The translations under genes and the position numbers were made by a program. Shown in pieces: positions 1-9,500 of a DNA stretch of 64,000 bases (its first letter is position 1; each line of letters starts with the position of its first letter). Under the pieces are notes generated by a model that worked only from the letters and a program-made list of their open reading frames with translations, ran no database searches and was not told the origin of the DNA. The stretch is from Peribacillus folii (GTDB lineage: Bacteria > Bacillota > Bacilli > Bacillales > DSM-1321): the NCBI RefSeq assembly GCF_030271255.1, contig NZ_JASJOM010000007.1, forward strand, positions 62,001 to 126,000. Reading direction: 5' to 3'.

Positions 1-883
1 TAAAATAATTGGCTTTTCCCTGCTTATCCTTTTCATAGGCGCAGGCGTTTATGCAGTTTCCGTTTATCAATCTCTGGCAGGCGCGATTCACACGATGCAG
101 GGCACGGAGCATAAAACGGATAAGCGCGTAGATGATATTAAATTCAAGAGCAAAGACCCCTTTTCCATCCTTATCCTTGGCGTGGATGAAAGGAAGAATG
201 ACAAGGGCCGGTCAGATACGATGATTGTCATGACGGTCAATCCTAAACAAGAATCCATTGAATTATTGAGCTTGCCAAGAGACACACGAACCGAAATCAT
301 CGGTAAAGGCACGAACGATAAAATGAACCATGCCTATGCATTTGGCGGAGTTACCATGTCGATCAACACAGTCGAAGCCTATCTCGACATCCCGATCGAT
401 TATTATGTCAAAATGAACATGGAAGGTTTCCAGGATATCGTCAATGCTGTTGGCGGCGTCACCGTCGATAATGATATGGACCTTGCCTACAAAGGCTATA
501 ATTTCAAAAAAGGCACCATTGATTTAAATGGTAAAGAAGCCTTGATTTATTCCCGGATCCGTAAAGAAGATCCACGTGGTGATTATGGACGCCAAATGCG
601 TCAGCGCCAGGTTATCCAGGCAGTCATGAAAAAGGGCTCAAGCCTATCGACACTCACCAATTATGATGATATCTTCGAAGCATTAGGGAAAAACGTTGAA
701 ACTAATTTAACCTTCAACGAAATGCTCAGCATTCAGAATAACTATAAATCTTCACTAAAGAATATTGAACAATATACACTTCAAGGTGACAATCAAAGGG
801 TGAATGGCATCTTTTACAACATTGTTCCAGAAGATAAAAAACTCGAAGCACAAACCCGTATCAAAACACACTTGGGATTATAA
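1..883 (+). CDS. LytR-CpsA-Psr (LCP) family ligase, 5' end cut by window
   Basis: The frame is open from base 2, so the start lies outside the window. The visible product begins inside a membrane anchor (IIGFSLLILFIGAGVYAVSVY) and continues into an extracellular LCP domain. Family hallmarks are visible: LGVDER, GRSDTMIVMTVNP, the LPRDTR motif, GFQDIVNAVGGVTVD, and YSRIRKEDPRGDYGRQMRQ with the spaced Arg/Asp residues that bind the polyprenyl pyrophosphate. LCP proteins (TagTUV in B. subtilis) transfer undecaprenyl-linked teichoic acid or other glycopolymers onto peptidoglycan outside the membrane. The internal ATG at base 95 lies after the anchor and is not the real start. A strong terminator follows. 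Placement beside an LTA-synthase-like gene and secA2 fits an envelope role; which paralogue it is cannot be decided. Confidence 0.93.
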   Translation, partial: KIIGFSLLILFIGAGVYAVSVYQSLAGAIHTMQGTEHKTDKRVDDIKFKSKDPFSILILGVDERKNDKGRSDTMIVMTVNPKQESIELLSLPRDTRTEIIGKGTNDKMNHAYAFGGVTMSINTVEAYLDIPIDYYVKMNMEGFQDIVNAVGGVTVDNDMDLAYKGYNFKKGTIDLNGKEALIYSRIRKEDPRGDYGRQMRQRQVIQAVMKKGSSLSTLTNYDDIFEALGKNVETNLTFNEMLSIQNNYKSSLKNIEQYTLQGDNQRVNGIFYNIVPEDKKLEAQTRIKTHLGL

Positions 884-914
884 CCTAAAAAGGATGAATC
901 TCTTTAGACTTCAG

Positions 915-960
915 AACAAAAGGGTTCCGGAATACTCTCATTCCGGAACCCTTTTGTTGT
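915..960 (+). terminator. Intrinsic terminator of the LCP gene
   Basis: Perfect 18-bp inverted repeat (915-932 with 941-958), 8-nt loop, ending in CTTTTGTT. The A-rich left flank would also let it stop leftward transcription. Confidence 0.9.
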
Positions 961-1034
961 TGAAAGGCTCTCAAATAAATCATCCGTGTCCGGTTGACTC
1001 AACCCATACATACACGGCACACATCCACTTTCTA

Positions 1035-1205
1035 CCAGTATTTTCCAATGGGGTGCAAGCGTTTCGCGCAGAGCCGTATGAAACGGAAGGTTCGAAATCC
1101 TTGCGGGATATACAGGCTAGGGGGGCACCGCAGACGCAACGCGACGAGGAGGTTTCCCGGCCGTTCGCTGAATGCGAGAGCCTGCAGTGTATGGAACCGT
1201 CTCCG
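1035..1205 (+). repeat. Degenerate copy of a Bacillus interspersed intergenic element
   Basis: GC-rich stretch unlike its AT-rich flanks. It contains in order TTGCGGGA, CACCGCAG, GCGACGAGGAGG, CGCTGAATGCGAG and GCCTGCAG. These resemble the common Bacillus intergenic element (CTCCTGCGGGA ... ACCCCGCAGG ... CGAGGAGG ... GAAAGCGAG ... CCTGCA), and the first half aligns by eye with the element at 30595-30690. The rest of 884-1287 holds only the terminator and no credible gene. Family membership rests on eye alignment and memory of the consensus. Confidence 0.6.
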
Positions 1206-1287
1206 TTTCCTCACTTAAATTTTATGTAATTCATTATCGTTTGTTTTCCATCTCAGAAGATGACATTATTTTGGACAACCTCTTTCT

Positions 1288-3051
1288 TCAATCCAATTGT
1301 TTAAAATAGTCGGTAAGAATCACTTGATCACTCAGATCCATTTCCTTTTGGTCTTTTGGTGTTATTTTTTCTACCTTGCCTGCTGCGTTTATTTTCATTT
1401 GTGTTCCATAATCCCCTTTCAATATCAAGGCACTCCCCTTCTCGCCATTCAGCATGCTTTGGCCAAAGTATGAAGAGCTCTTAATATCAAACAAATCATA
1501 AAGGGTCGGTAAAATATCGACCTGTCCCGCTACCTTATCAATTGTTTTTCCTTCCATATCCTGCTGATAGATGATGACCGGGATTGGCATATATTGTTCA
1601 ATCCACTCTTCATCGCTAATCTTTCGCCCATAGTACGCTTCAACCTCATGTTTATCTTTTAAAAAAAGACCATCATGATCTCCGTAAATGACAATCACAC
1701 TGTCTTTCAGCTTCCCGGCATCCTTCAGCTTCTTAACGAACCCGCCGATCGCGGAATCCGTGTAATGCATCGCCTCAAAATAATTAGCCAGGTAGCTTCC
1801 TTCCTTTCCTTTTTCAGGTTTCCATGCTATTGTTTCCTTTGGCAGCGAAAAGGGAACGTGACTGGTCAAGGTCACAAAAAACGCATAATACGGATCTTGT
1901 TTCTCTTCCAGGATGTTATAGCTTTGGTTGAAAAAACTGCGGTCTCCCAAACCCATCGAAATGAGTTCATCCTGCTGCATATCTTCGATTGAATAATAAT
2001 CGGAAAACCCCAATGAAGGATATGCATGCTGCCGATTCCAAAAGTCCGCTTCATCCCCGTGAAAGGCGAAGCTTTGATACCCCGACTTTTTCAACTCTTT
2101 GGCAAGGCTGGGAAAGTGATTATAAGGGAACCGAAAAAAAGTCGCACCTTGCTTCAAAGGATATAAACCCGTATTCGCGATCAGCTCACCATCTGATGAA
2201 TTACCGAATACTGTTTGGGGATATACATGCGGGAAAAACAGGCCTCCTTTCGCAAGGTCATTCATGAAGGGGGTGACTTCCTGCCCGGCACTCTGCTGAA
2301 ATAGCGGAAATGCCTGCAATGACTCCACCTGGATCAGGATGAGGTTCTTCCCCTTTAGTGTTCCAGATAAGCCATGGGCCGGTGTTGTCTTATTATTGAA
2401 GTAATAGGAAACGGCTCTTTTATCCTCCGCCGACATCTCATGCTTTCCTGCGTCAGCAAAGTAGGCATACGCATCCAATACATGATGCCCGATCGGACCC
2501 CAGTTTCTTAAAAAAGTATTCGCCTCATAACGCCGTGTAATATCGACCTTGTCGAGGAAAATGTTCTTGACCGGCTTTAGTCCCGCGATCATCAAAAATA
2601 GCAGCGCGGGTATAAGTGCCATGTGCCTAAGAGGATATTGTTTCCTCACGAAAGACTCGGCAATTGGAAGGACAGCCAGAAGAAAGAGGGCATCCTTGAT
2701 GTCCATCATGCTGAATATACTTTCACCCAACCCATTCAGATTGCTTTTTTGCATCCATAAGTATGAATTCATGGGTGTGGCGTAATAACGATAAAACCAA
2801 ATATCGGCAAGGGAAAAAAGCATGATCGATAATAGGAACAGTGAAAAAACCACGCCTTTCACGATTCTGTTCGGTACCCACTCCTTCAGGTACACGATAA
2901 AGCCGGCAACGCCTACGATGATCGTGGTAATTCCGATAGTGAGATGATTGCCCATCTTCGCATTCGTATAAATGAAAAGCATGGTCACGATTGATACCGA
3001 CAAAACCTCCAATAGTCTTTCCTTCAATCGCTGATTTAGATTAAACTTCAT
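1288..3051 (-). CDS. LTA synthase family protein (sulfatase-fold phosphoglycerol transferase)
   Basis: The 587-residue product has about five N-terminal membrane helices (to about residue 155), then an extracellular alkaline-phosphatase-fold domain (about 235-545). Visible motifs are NLILIQVES (metal ligand Glu243), FHGDEADFWNR, a His in TSHVPFSLP, and IYGDHDG (metal-binding Asp/His). LtaS enzymes polymerise glycerol phosphate from phosphatidylglycerol into lipoteichoic acid. In S. aureus LtaS the nucleophile is Thr in GKTSDSEF; here the aligned stretch is GNSSDGEL with Ser285 (codon TCA), so nucleophile use may differ. It could be a primase-type or atypical paralogue (YfnI/YqgS/YvgJ group). 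It ends 329 bp from the LCP gene on the opposite strand. Confidence 0.9.
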   Translation of the reverse strand: MKFNLNQRLKERLLEVLSVSIVTMLFIYTNAKMGNHLTIGITTIIVGVAGFIVYLKEWVPNRIVKGVVFSLFLLSIMLFSLADIWFYRYYATPMNSYLWMQKSNLNGLGESIFSMMDIKDALFLLAVLPIAESFVRKQYPLRHMALIPALLFLMIAGLKPVKNIFLDKVDITRRYEANTFLRNWGPIGHHVLDAYAYFADAGKHEMSAEDKRAVSYYFNNKTTPAHGLSGTLKGKNLILIQVESLQAFPLFQQSAGQEVTPFMNDLAKGGLFFPHVYPQTVFGNSSDGELIANTGLYPLKQGATFFRFPYNHFPSLAKELKKSGYQSFAFHGDEADFWNRQHAYPSLGFSDYYSIEDMQQDELISMGLGDRSFFNQSYNILEEKQDPYYAFFVTLTSHVPFSLPKETIAWKPEKGKEGSYLANYFEAMHYTDSAIGGFVKKLKDAGKLKDSVIVIYGDHDGLFLKDKHEVEAYYGRKISDEEWIEQYMPIPVIIYQQDMEGKTIDKVAGQVDILPTLYDLFDIKSSSYFGQSMLNGEKGSALILKGDYGTQMKINAAGKVEKITPKDQKEMDLSDQVILTDYFKQLD

Positions 3052-3180
3052 GCTCCTGCCACTTTCCTCTTCATGATTTTCCAGGAGGTCAAGCCTGGTT
3101 ACGGAAGATTCTTATAAATATTACTTAGCGTTGCCATTTATGAGAAATTGCAGACGGACAGCAGGATAAATATTTGACAT

Positions 3181-3210
3181 AAAAAAAGCCCCCATCAACG
3201 GATGGCGGCT
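3181..3210 (-). terminator. Terminator of the secA2-slaP operon
   Basis: On the minus strand AGCCGCCATC pairs with GATGGGGGCT (one mismatch), followed by seven T. It lies just past slaP. Confidence 0.85.
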
Positions 3211-3282
3211 TCTATATGCAATTTTCTTCATGAATTTCACAGTCATCCCAAAAAAATGTGATCCCCTTTTCCCAGCCTGCGC

Positions 3283-3753
3283 TCATTTCCATTCAAACGC
3301 GATCTGCCAGTCTTCATCAGGAATCGATGCTGCCACCATGTCATCTTCCTCGAATGAAAAACGCCATGGCAGGCTTGAAAGGGCAGGTACCTCCCCGATT
3401 AGCGAAAGGTCAAATGCCTTTTTAGCCAATAACCTTCCGCTCCCATCGACCAATACTATATCCACGGTTTTGAACCGAATCGCTTTCTCTAATGAATTTC
3501 GTAAAAATGCGATGATAACCACATCGCCCTCTTCCCTAACAAGCTTCACCCCTGTCAGCGAAATTTGATTGGGCTTCAGCACTGGCAGCTGCTGATGGTG
3601 GAACCTATAGACGTATTCCTCTTGCTTTGAAATGTCCCAATTCTCGTGAAATCGCAGGGCAGTTTGAACAGAGTCAGCCTGCTTAAGTCCTTCATGTCCA
3701 TTCGATGCGGACATGCCATTGCTATCATTGGATCCTTTACTGAATAAACGCAT
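3283..3753 (-). CDS. slaP: SlaP-like accessory Sec S-layer assembly protein (SLAP domain)
   Basis: 156-residue soluble protein without a signal peptide. The N-terminal 35 residues are low-complexity (GSNDSNGMSASNG). The rest is a compact beta-rich SLAP-type domain with VYRFHHQQLPVLKPNQISL, VVIIAFLRNSLEKAI and LPWRFSFEEDD. In B. anthracis SlaP works with SecA2 to secrete the S-layer proteins Sap and EA1. I place the start at the ATG at 3753, which overlaps the secA2 stop as TGATG and has GGAGGG nine bases upstream, so the pair is translationally coupled. No S-layer gene is present in the window, so the cargo is unknown here. Confidence 0.82.
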   Translation of the reverse strand: MRLFSKGSNDSNGMSASNGHEGLKQADSVQTALRFHENWDISKQEEYVYRFHHQQLPVLKPNQISLTGVKLVREEGDVVIIAFLRNSLEKAIRFKTVDIVLVDGSGRLLAKKAFDLSLIGEVPALSSLPWRFSFEEDDMVAASIPDEDWQIAFEWK

Positions 3754-6092
3754 CAATCATCACCCTCCTCCAGGTTGCTCTTCATAAATTCAAGGAAATG
3801 GATACTGATTTCCGACTCCATTTCACTTAACATCATGTTGAATTGACTTAGCGCTTCCTTTTCATACAACATATAGGGATCCTGCTGGCCGTATCCGCTT
3901 AAACCAATCCCTTCCTTCACACCATTCATTTCGTTTAAATGGTTCATCCAATTCACATCAATATGATGCAGAAGGAAAGCACGCAGCTGGATGCCCCAGC
4001 CTTTATCCTCTCGAAAACTTTCCAGCTTCGATTTCAATTCAGCTAAAGCCTCTGTCGCCATGGCCTCAATTAGCTGGACATCCTGATCCCCAATTTCACC
4101 TACCGGCCAGTCCGCCGAATGAAAAATAAGGACAAGGTTTTCCATTAAAGCCCCCGGATGATCATCCGCCGTCAGCCTGCGAATGTAATTCTCGATGCCT
4201 TCAAGTAAGATCGCATGCAGCCGTTCCGTCTCTGAATCCAAAATCCGATCTCTCATTGCGTAAATGATTTTACTTTGCTCATCGAGGGCAAGCTCGAGCT
4301 TGAATAAATGGCTTCGGCTTGATTGATGCTGCTGCTCGACCGTTTCCTGCACCTTGCTCACGAATTTATCGGGTGCAGGTGCAACAATCAATCCTGTTTC
4401 ATCCGTTTTGATTTTCTTTACATAACGCTCCATTTCTTCCTCATCATAGTAATCAAACAACTCATCTTCCAAAGAAATGATGAATTGTGTGGAGCCTGGG
4501 TCACCCTGCCTGCCGGCACGTCCTTTAAGCTGCATATCAATCCGACTGCTTTCGTGCTTCTGCGTACCAATGATATGGAGCCCACCCAAAGCTTTTACGG
4601 CTTCAGCAAGCAGTATATCCGTTCCTCTTCCAGCCATATTCGTTGCCAGCATGACTTCGTTTCTTTGACCGGCCTTGGCGATGATTTCAGCTTCAGCTCT
4701 TTCGGTCTTTGCATTAAGAATCTGATGCCCAATATTGGCCCGCTTTAAATGGAGCGATATTTTTTCCGATTGCTCGATCGAGGTTGTCCCGATTAGGATC
4801 GGTCTGCCTTCTTCATGAATCCGTTTTACAGCCGTTACAATCTGCTTGATTTTGCTTTCTTCATCCTTATATATCGAATCGGGCTTATCGATGCGAATCA
4901 TCGGCTTATTGGCCTGAATTTCAATTACGGGAAGCTGATAAACATCCCAAAATTCCGCCTTTGATGGCAAGGCGCTGCCTGTCATCCCAGACATTGAATC
5001 ATATAATCGGAAATAATTTTGAATGGTGATCGCAGCCTTTGTTTCATTCACTGCCGAAATTTCCAGACCTTCTTTCGCCTCGATGGCTTGATGAAGACCA
5101 TCACTGAAACTTCGTCCTTCCATCACCCGACCCGTGAACTTATCGATCAAGGAAATCCGGCCATCCCTTATGATATAATCTGCATCCCGTTTCAGGATCG
5201 CATAGGCTTTAAGTGCCTGTGATGTGTTGTGTAAAAGCTCCCGATGCTCCAGATCATACAGATTTTCGATGCCAAAGGCCCGCTCAACCTTGGATGCACC
5301 TTGATCGGTAAAATGGGCAGCATTTGATTCAACCCAGACGTCATAATCTTCGTTTTTTATCAAGGACTTGATGATCTGTGCCGTGATTTCGTGGAGCGAG
5401 GTGCCATCACCGGAATTACCCGCAATGATCAATGGTGTTCGTGCTTCATCAATCAAGATGCTGTCAATTTCATCGACAATGGCAAAGTTTTGCCCCCTTT
5501 GCACCTTTTCCGCTCTGCTTAAGACCATGTGATCACGCAAATAATCGAAGCCAAACTCGGTTGCCGTTCCATATGTGATATCTGCCGCGTAGGCTTCACG
5601 CTTTTCTGCGCCCTCCATGCCGGAAATGTTCAAGCCCACTGAAAGTCCTAAAAATGCATGGAGTTGTCCCATCAGCTCTTGATCACGCCTGGCCAAATAT
5701 TCATTGGCCGTGATGATATGGACCCCCTTCCCTTTCAGCGCATGTAAATAGCTGGGTAAAGCTGCCGCAAGTGTCTTTCCTTCCCCCGTATTCATCTGGG
5801 CAATGCCCCCTTCGCCCAGGACAAAGCCGCCTATCAGCTGAACATCATGGAGCCTTAGCTTCAACACCCGTTTTGCGGCCTCCCGAACAACCGCGAAAGC
5901 CTCGATTTCGATTGCCCTTATATGTTTTCCGGCAGCCAATTCCCGCTTGAATCTATCCGTCATTCGCTTTAACTCTTGATCTGAACATCTTTCATACTCG
6001 CCTTCAAGACGATTCACGGCAGCTGCCAACTTATATATTCGCTTTAGGTCTTTGGAGCTTTCCTTGAAGAATTTTTTCATACCAGATAGCAT
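3753..6092 (-). CDS. secA2: Accessory Sec translocase ATPase SecA2
   Basis: At 779 residues it is shorter than housekeeping SecA, and it lacks the Cys-rich zinc-binding tail (it ends HFLEFMKSNLEEGDD). DEAD-motor features are visible: Walker A MNTGEGKT (about 100-107), the DEID box followed by SILIDEARTPLII, TGSALPSKAEF, ATNMAGRGTDI and QLKGRAGRQGDPG. SecA2 drives export of a subset of substrates through SecYEG. The start has AGAGGGG upstream at good spacing. The slaP gene follows with an overlapping stop/start. An alternative start is Met5, with little effect. The gene pair matches the B. anthracis-type secA2-slaP system rather than the streptococcal SecY2/Asp systems. Confidence 0.95.
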   Translation of the reverse strand: MLSGMKKFFKESSKDLKRIYKLAAAVNRLEGEYERCSDQELKRMTDRFKRELAAGKHIRAIEIEAFAVVREAAKRVLKLRLHDVQLIGGFVLGEGGIAQMNTGEGKTLAAALPSYLHALKGKGVHIITANEYLARRDQELMGQLHAFLGLSVGLNISGMEGAEKREAYAADITYGTATEFGFDYLRDHMVLSRAEKVQRGQNFAIVDEIDSILIDEARTPLIIAGNSGDGTSLHEITAQIIKSLIKNEDYDVWVESNAAHFTDQGASKVERAFGIENLYDLEHRELLHNTSQALKAYAILKRDADYIIRDGRISLIDKFTGRVMEGRSFSDGLHQAIEAKEGLEISAVNETKAAITIQNYFRLYDSMSGMTGSALPSKAEFWDVYQLPVIEIQANKPMIRIDKPDSIYKDEESKIKQIVTAVKRIHEEGRPILIGTTSIEQSEKISLHLKRANIGHQILNAKTERAEAEIIAKAGQRNEVMLATNMAGRGTDILLAEAVKALGGLHIIGTQKHESSRIDMQLKGRAGRQGDPGSTQFIISLEDELFDYYDEEEMERYVKKIKTDETGLIVAPAPDKFVSKVQETVEQQHQSSRSHLFKLELALDEQSKIIYAMRDRILDSETERLHAILLEGIENYIRRLTADDHPGALMENLVLIFHSADWPVGEIGDQDVQLIEAMATEALAELKSKLESFREDKGWGIQLRAFLLHHIDVNWMNHLNEMNGVKEGIGLSGYGQQDPYMLYEKEALSQFNMMLSEMESEISIHFLEFMKSNLEEGDD

Positions 6093-6356
6093 ACGGACCC
6101 CTCTTCTACTAATTCGAATTGAACTCTACTGAAAGTATATCAGTTATATATTTACTGTTTATTAAAAATCATCTATATATTGAAATCAATAGTAAATCTT
6201 TTTTCATTTTCACCCGTTTTTCCCATTATCGTTTTCAAGACGTGAAGCTGTTTTAGCATGCGTTGCTTCTATTTAAAGTAGAACTTTTTTTAAAAAAATT
6301 ATTATACGATTTTCATAAACAGTATACTATTTCTTACCTACTTTTTCAGAATAGCT

Positions 6357-6376
6357 ATGAATGAACACCCATTCAT
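6357..6376. promoter_or_regulatory. Putative TetR-family operator
   Basis: Perfect inverted repeat ATGAATG-6nt-CATTCAT. TGAATGA...TCATTCA is the type of half-site used by several Bacillus TetR regulators such as FadR. It lies 220 bp before the yhgE-like gene, and no tetR gene is adjacent. The site is inferred from the sequence only. Confidence 0.45.
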
Positions 6377-6529
6377 ATTATACTTTCATTTTCCCATCCG
6401 ACTAAAGAAGCGTTTTGCAGACAAACGAATCATTATTCTCTGAAACTTTCTAACTAATTTCTTCGAAAAAAATTGAAAATATATGTAAAACCGAAGGAGG
6501 ATTTAGCGAATATAGTCAGAATATACTGT

Positions 6530-6571
6530 GTTATGAATTGGAGCGGGACATTTCCCAACCATATTCATAAC
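6530..6571 (+). promoter_or_regulatory. Hairpin in probable 5' UTR of the yhgE-like gene
   Basis: GTTATGAAT (6530-6538) pairs with ATTCATAAC (6563-6571). Inner TGG/CCA and GGGA/TCCC pairs extend the stem. It ends 13 bases before the AGGGGG ribosome binding site. It has no T-run, so it is more likely an RNA structure or operator than a terminator. Confidence 0.35.
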
Positions 6572-6596
6572 TATAAATGTATATAGGGGGTAATGT

Positions 6597-9500
6597 ATGA
6601 AAGGTTCAGGGTTACAGTTCGGCGGCTCCACAAATAAGGCTGGTTGGGTCATTGCCATACTGGCTGTCTTATTCATTCCATTCATTTACGCAGCAATCAT
6701 TCTAACTGCAAAGTGGGGTCCGTACGATAATTTGTCTAATTTGCCGGTTGCCGTAGTCAATAAGGATGCAGGTAGTACATTGGGAGATAAACCGCTTAAT
6801 GTCGGTAAAGATCTAGTATCGGAGCTAAGGAAAAGCGATACCCTCGGCTGGGATTTCGTCGATGCGAAAAGGGCGGAAAAAGGACTGCAGAATACAGATT
6901 ATTATATGGTCATCGAAATTCCCGAGAATTTCTCTCAAAATGTAACGACGGTTTTAGACGAGAACCCTGTTAAACCTGAATTAACATATATTCAGAACGA
7001 AGGGCTTCATTATATGGCGGCCCAAGTGACCAAAAGCGCCTCTGAGCGCATTCGTGAAAATCTGTCAAATAAAGTGACGGCAAGTTATACGAAGGCCCTT
7101 CTCTCGCAAATGGCCGGAATTGAAAACGGTTTCAATGATGGTGCAGGCGGTTCACAAAAGATCAATGATGGGGCCGGGAAACTCAAAAACGGAACGGCCC
7201 AAATCCTTCAAACCTTGCAGCAAAAAGCTCCCGATATTGATAAGCTTGCAGGCGGGGCAGCCCAGTTAAGGGCCGGAACCGGTGAAATGTACAACTCATT
7301 GGCAGCTAAGCAAGCCGATATCGGTAAGTTGGCGGATGGCGCTAACCAAGTCGATACTGGTATGCAGCAGGTAAACGGCGGTGCCCGGAAATTACATGCA
7401 GGCATCCAAACATTGAATGTTGGCATGGTCGAATTGAATTCTGGAGCCCAAAGGCTCAACGGAGGGCTTAATGATGCCAATACGGGCGCACAAAAGCTTA
7501 GTGGCGGGGCCCGTCAGGTCGACGATGGCGCTCATTCCCTTTATGCTGGTGCAAGGAAATTAACGGGAGGCGTCAATCAAGTCAATGATGGTGCTCAAAA
7601 ACTAAAGGATGGAACAGGCTCTCTTTATGCTGGCGCAAAGGAACTTTCCGGCGGGGCCAATCAAGTCAATGATGGCGCACAAAAGTTGAATAACGGAGCA
7701 GGCTCTCTTTATGCCGGGGCAAAGGAACTTTCCGGCGGCGCCGATCAAGTCAATGATGGCGCACAAAAGTTAAATATTGGGGCAGATTCCCTTCATTCCG
7801 GGGCAAAGGACTTATCCGGCGGCGCCGATCAGGTGAACGATGGTGCCCAGGAGTTAAACAAAGGCACAAAGGATTTAGTCAATGGGGCAACATCACTGAA
7901 TGGAGGTGCAAAACAGGTACTGGATGGCTTGGTGGATGCTGAATCTGGCAGCAACAGGCTGAAGTCCGGTATATCACAACTGGAAGCAGGCGGCAGCAAG
8001 GCGGCAGCAGGAGCAGCTGCCGTCCATGATGCGGTAAGCTCGTTGGCACCGGGGGCAAAGGATGTAGAGCAGGGTATCATAAAACTTGGAGAACAAGTTC
8101 CAGGCCTTAAAGAAAGCCCTGAATATCAGCGTTTGCTAGCTGGAAGCCAACAGGTCTCTGGAGGTTTGGGCTCCTTGGCTGGTAAAACTCCTGCATTGGC
8201 TTCGGGAACTGCCGACCTCTCAGAGGGACTTAAGCAAGCTTTAAAAGGCTCCACTGATTTAGAGGCGGGACTGAATGAATTGCTGGATGGACAAAAACAG
8301 GTATATGGGGGAACCCAAAATGTCGTCCAAGGGGCAAACCAGCTATCGAATGGTGCCGGGAAGCTTGCAGACGGGACAAGCAGTGTCGCTTTAGGTAATC
8401 AGAAACTGGCTGCTAGTTCAGGTACTCTGGCCACTGGAACGAAAGCGGTGGCAGCTGGAACAAGCAGCGTCGCTTTAGGCAATCAGAAACTGGCCGATGG
8501 CTCAGGTGCCTTGGCCAATGGCATGGAAGCGGTGGCAGCTGGAACGAATTCAGTTGCTTCAGGAAATAAGCAATTGGCCGATGGTTCAGGCGCAGTGGCA
8601 AATGGCTCGATAGCCCTTGCCGATGGTACCCGCTCAGTAGCTGAAGGAAGTGAAGCGTTGACGGTCGGCTCAGGCGCGGTGGCAGACGGTACCCGTTCGG
8701 TAGCTGATGGCAATAAAGCACTGGCGGAAGGCACGAGCACGCTTGCCAATGGCTCGGCAGCTCTTGCAGGCGGCATCCGGACTGCCGCTTCCGGAAATAA
8801 TGAACTGGCAAATGGTTCAGGCAAACTGGCTGATGGGACTCGTGAGCTTGCAGTCGGAACCGGAGCTGTAGCTGACGGTAACCAAACCGTAAAAGCAGGC
8901 TGGAATAAGTTAACGATAGGGGCAAACAGACTGAATGAAGGGACGATCCTGGTAAGTGATGGTACGAATACCGTTAAAGCAGGCTGGGGTCCTTTAACTG
9001 CCGGTGTCCAACAAGTAGATGGCGGGTTGGGTGCAATCAAAGATGGCAGCAAGGAGCTTGCAGCAGGACTTTCAGGCGGAGCAGGTAAATTGAGTAACAT
9101 CCATACGAATGAGCCGAATATCGACATGTTTTCAGCACCCGTACAATTGAGCGGCAAGGCCATCAATACATTCCCTGAATACCGCTATGCCAATGCACCA
9201 TATATCCTTTCATTAGCGTTATTTGTTGGGGTATTGGTCATGGCTTGTCTTTTCGACTTACGGAAGCCGGCCATTCTAGAAGTTTCTTCCTTCAGATGGT
9301 ATGCCAATAAGTTAGGTACGATGGCCGTATTTGTCACTGCACAGGCACTCATTGCCTCCGTATTCGCTTCATTTTATTTAAAATCAACGTTTTCAAATGG
9401 CGTCATGTTGATTTTATTCTCGATATTCGTCAGCTTAACATTCCTGGCGCTCGTGTTTTTCCTAGTGATACTGGCAGGCAATATCGGCAGATTCATTGCA

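Larger units (their letters stand above)
6093..6596. other. 504-bp AT-rich divergent intergenic region
   Basis: Separates leftward secA2 from rightward yhgE-like. It holds a TetR-operator-like inverted repeat (6357-6376), a hairpin just upstream of the yhgE-like ribosome binding site (6530-6571), and an orphan GAAGGAGG (6493-6500) with no start codon at proper spacing. No gene is supported. Confidence 0.6.

Noticed and set aside
804-1229. Plus-strand open frames of 141 and 74 codons after the LCP gene
   Set aside because: They run through a terminator and an interspersed GC-rich element, lack ribosome binding sites and look like no protein family.
8413-9166. Minus-strand frames of 170 and 227 codons inside the yhgE-like gene
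   Set aside because: Shadow frames from the heptad-repeat DNA; Pro/Ser-rich with no start signals.
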